Assembly: GCA_030597965.1 (NCBI GenBank)
Contig: JAUVQU010000144.1
Location: 1 to 5,999, forward strand
Direction: 5' to 3'
Length of the DNA stretch: 5,999 nt
Source: Cellvibrionaceae bacterium
GTDB taxonomy: Bacteria; Pseudomonadota; Gammaproteobacteria; Pseudomonadales; Cellvibrionaceae
The translations under genes were made by a program, and so were the position numbers. The notes under the pieces were generated by a model that ran no database searches, was not told the DNA's origin, and saw only the letters and a list, made by a program, of their open reading frames with translations. Below are positions 5,997 to 5,999 of the stretch, piece after piece. Position 1 is the first letter of the stretch. Every line of letters starts with the position of its first letter.

Positions 5997-5999
5997 TAA

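Overview
The window looks like chromosome of a moderate-GC, Gram-negative gammaproteobacterium. A marine, polysaccharide- or glycoside-using group such as the Cellvibrionales or a relative is plausible. The grounds are protein flavour, AGAGG/AGGA ribosome sites, short intergenic gaps and a lipobox-type lipoprotein. The lineage is inference; there is no rRNA or other marker here. Gene density is high and no stretch over 300 bases lacks a gene.

Left half (1-3030, minus strand): a three-gene catabolic operon, read right to left. It encodes a Gfo/Idh/MocA NAD(P)-dependent sugar oxidoreductase (ATG at 3030), a xylose-isomerase-like TIM-barrel isomerase/epimerase/lyase (1860-775), and an MFS permease of FucP-like character (778 to beyond position 1, 3' end missing). 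The first two genes are 12 bp apart; the second and third overlap by 4 bp (ATGA). An oxidoreductase, a TIM-barrel protein and a permease together fit uptake of a sugar, glycoside or polyol, oxidation of one hydroxyl (often C3 in related systems), and then isomerisation or cleavage of the keto intermediate. The substrate cannot be read from the sequence.

Centre (3031-3877): a compact divergent control region, then a PAS-AraC regulator transcribed away from the operon. The control region holds a perfect 9-bp direct repeat with 21-bp period, two bases upstream of a plausible -35 for the catabolic operon. This is the geometry of an AraC-type activator site, so the regulator is probably the local activator of the operon.

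Right half (3892-5999): a GNAT acetyltransferase (minus strand, convergent with the regulator), then divergently a stand-alone Rieske non-heme iron oxygenase alpha subunit. A small predicted lipoprotein of unknown function lies 42 bp downstream of the oxygenase on the same strand and ends just inside the window. No electron-transfer partner for the oxygenase is present. Nothing in the sequence ties the right half to the sugar operon beyond proximity.

No tRNA, rRNA, CRISPR array, insertion sequence or convincing intrinsic terminator was seen. The most testable new element is the operator/promoter arrangement between the regulator and the operon; the most open biochemical questions are the operon's substrate and the Rieske enzyme's substrate.
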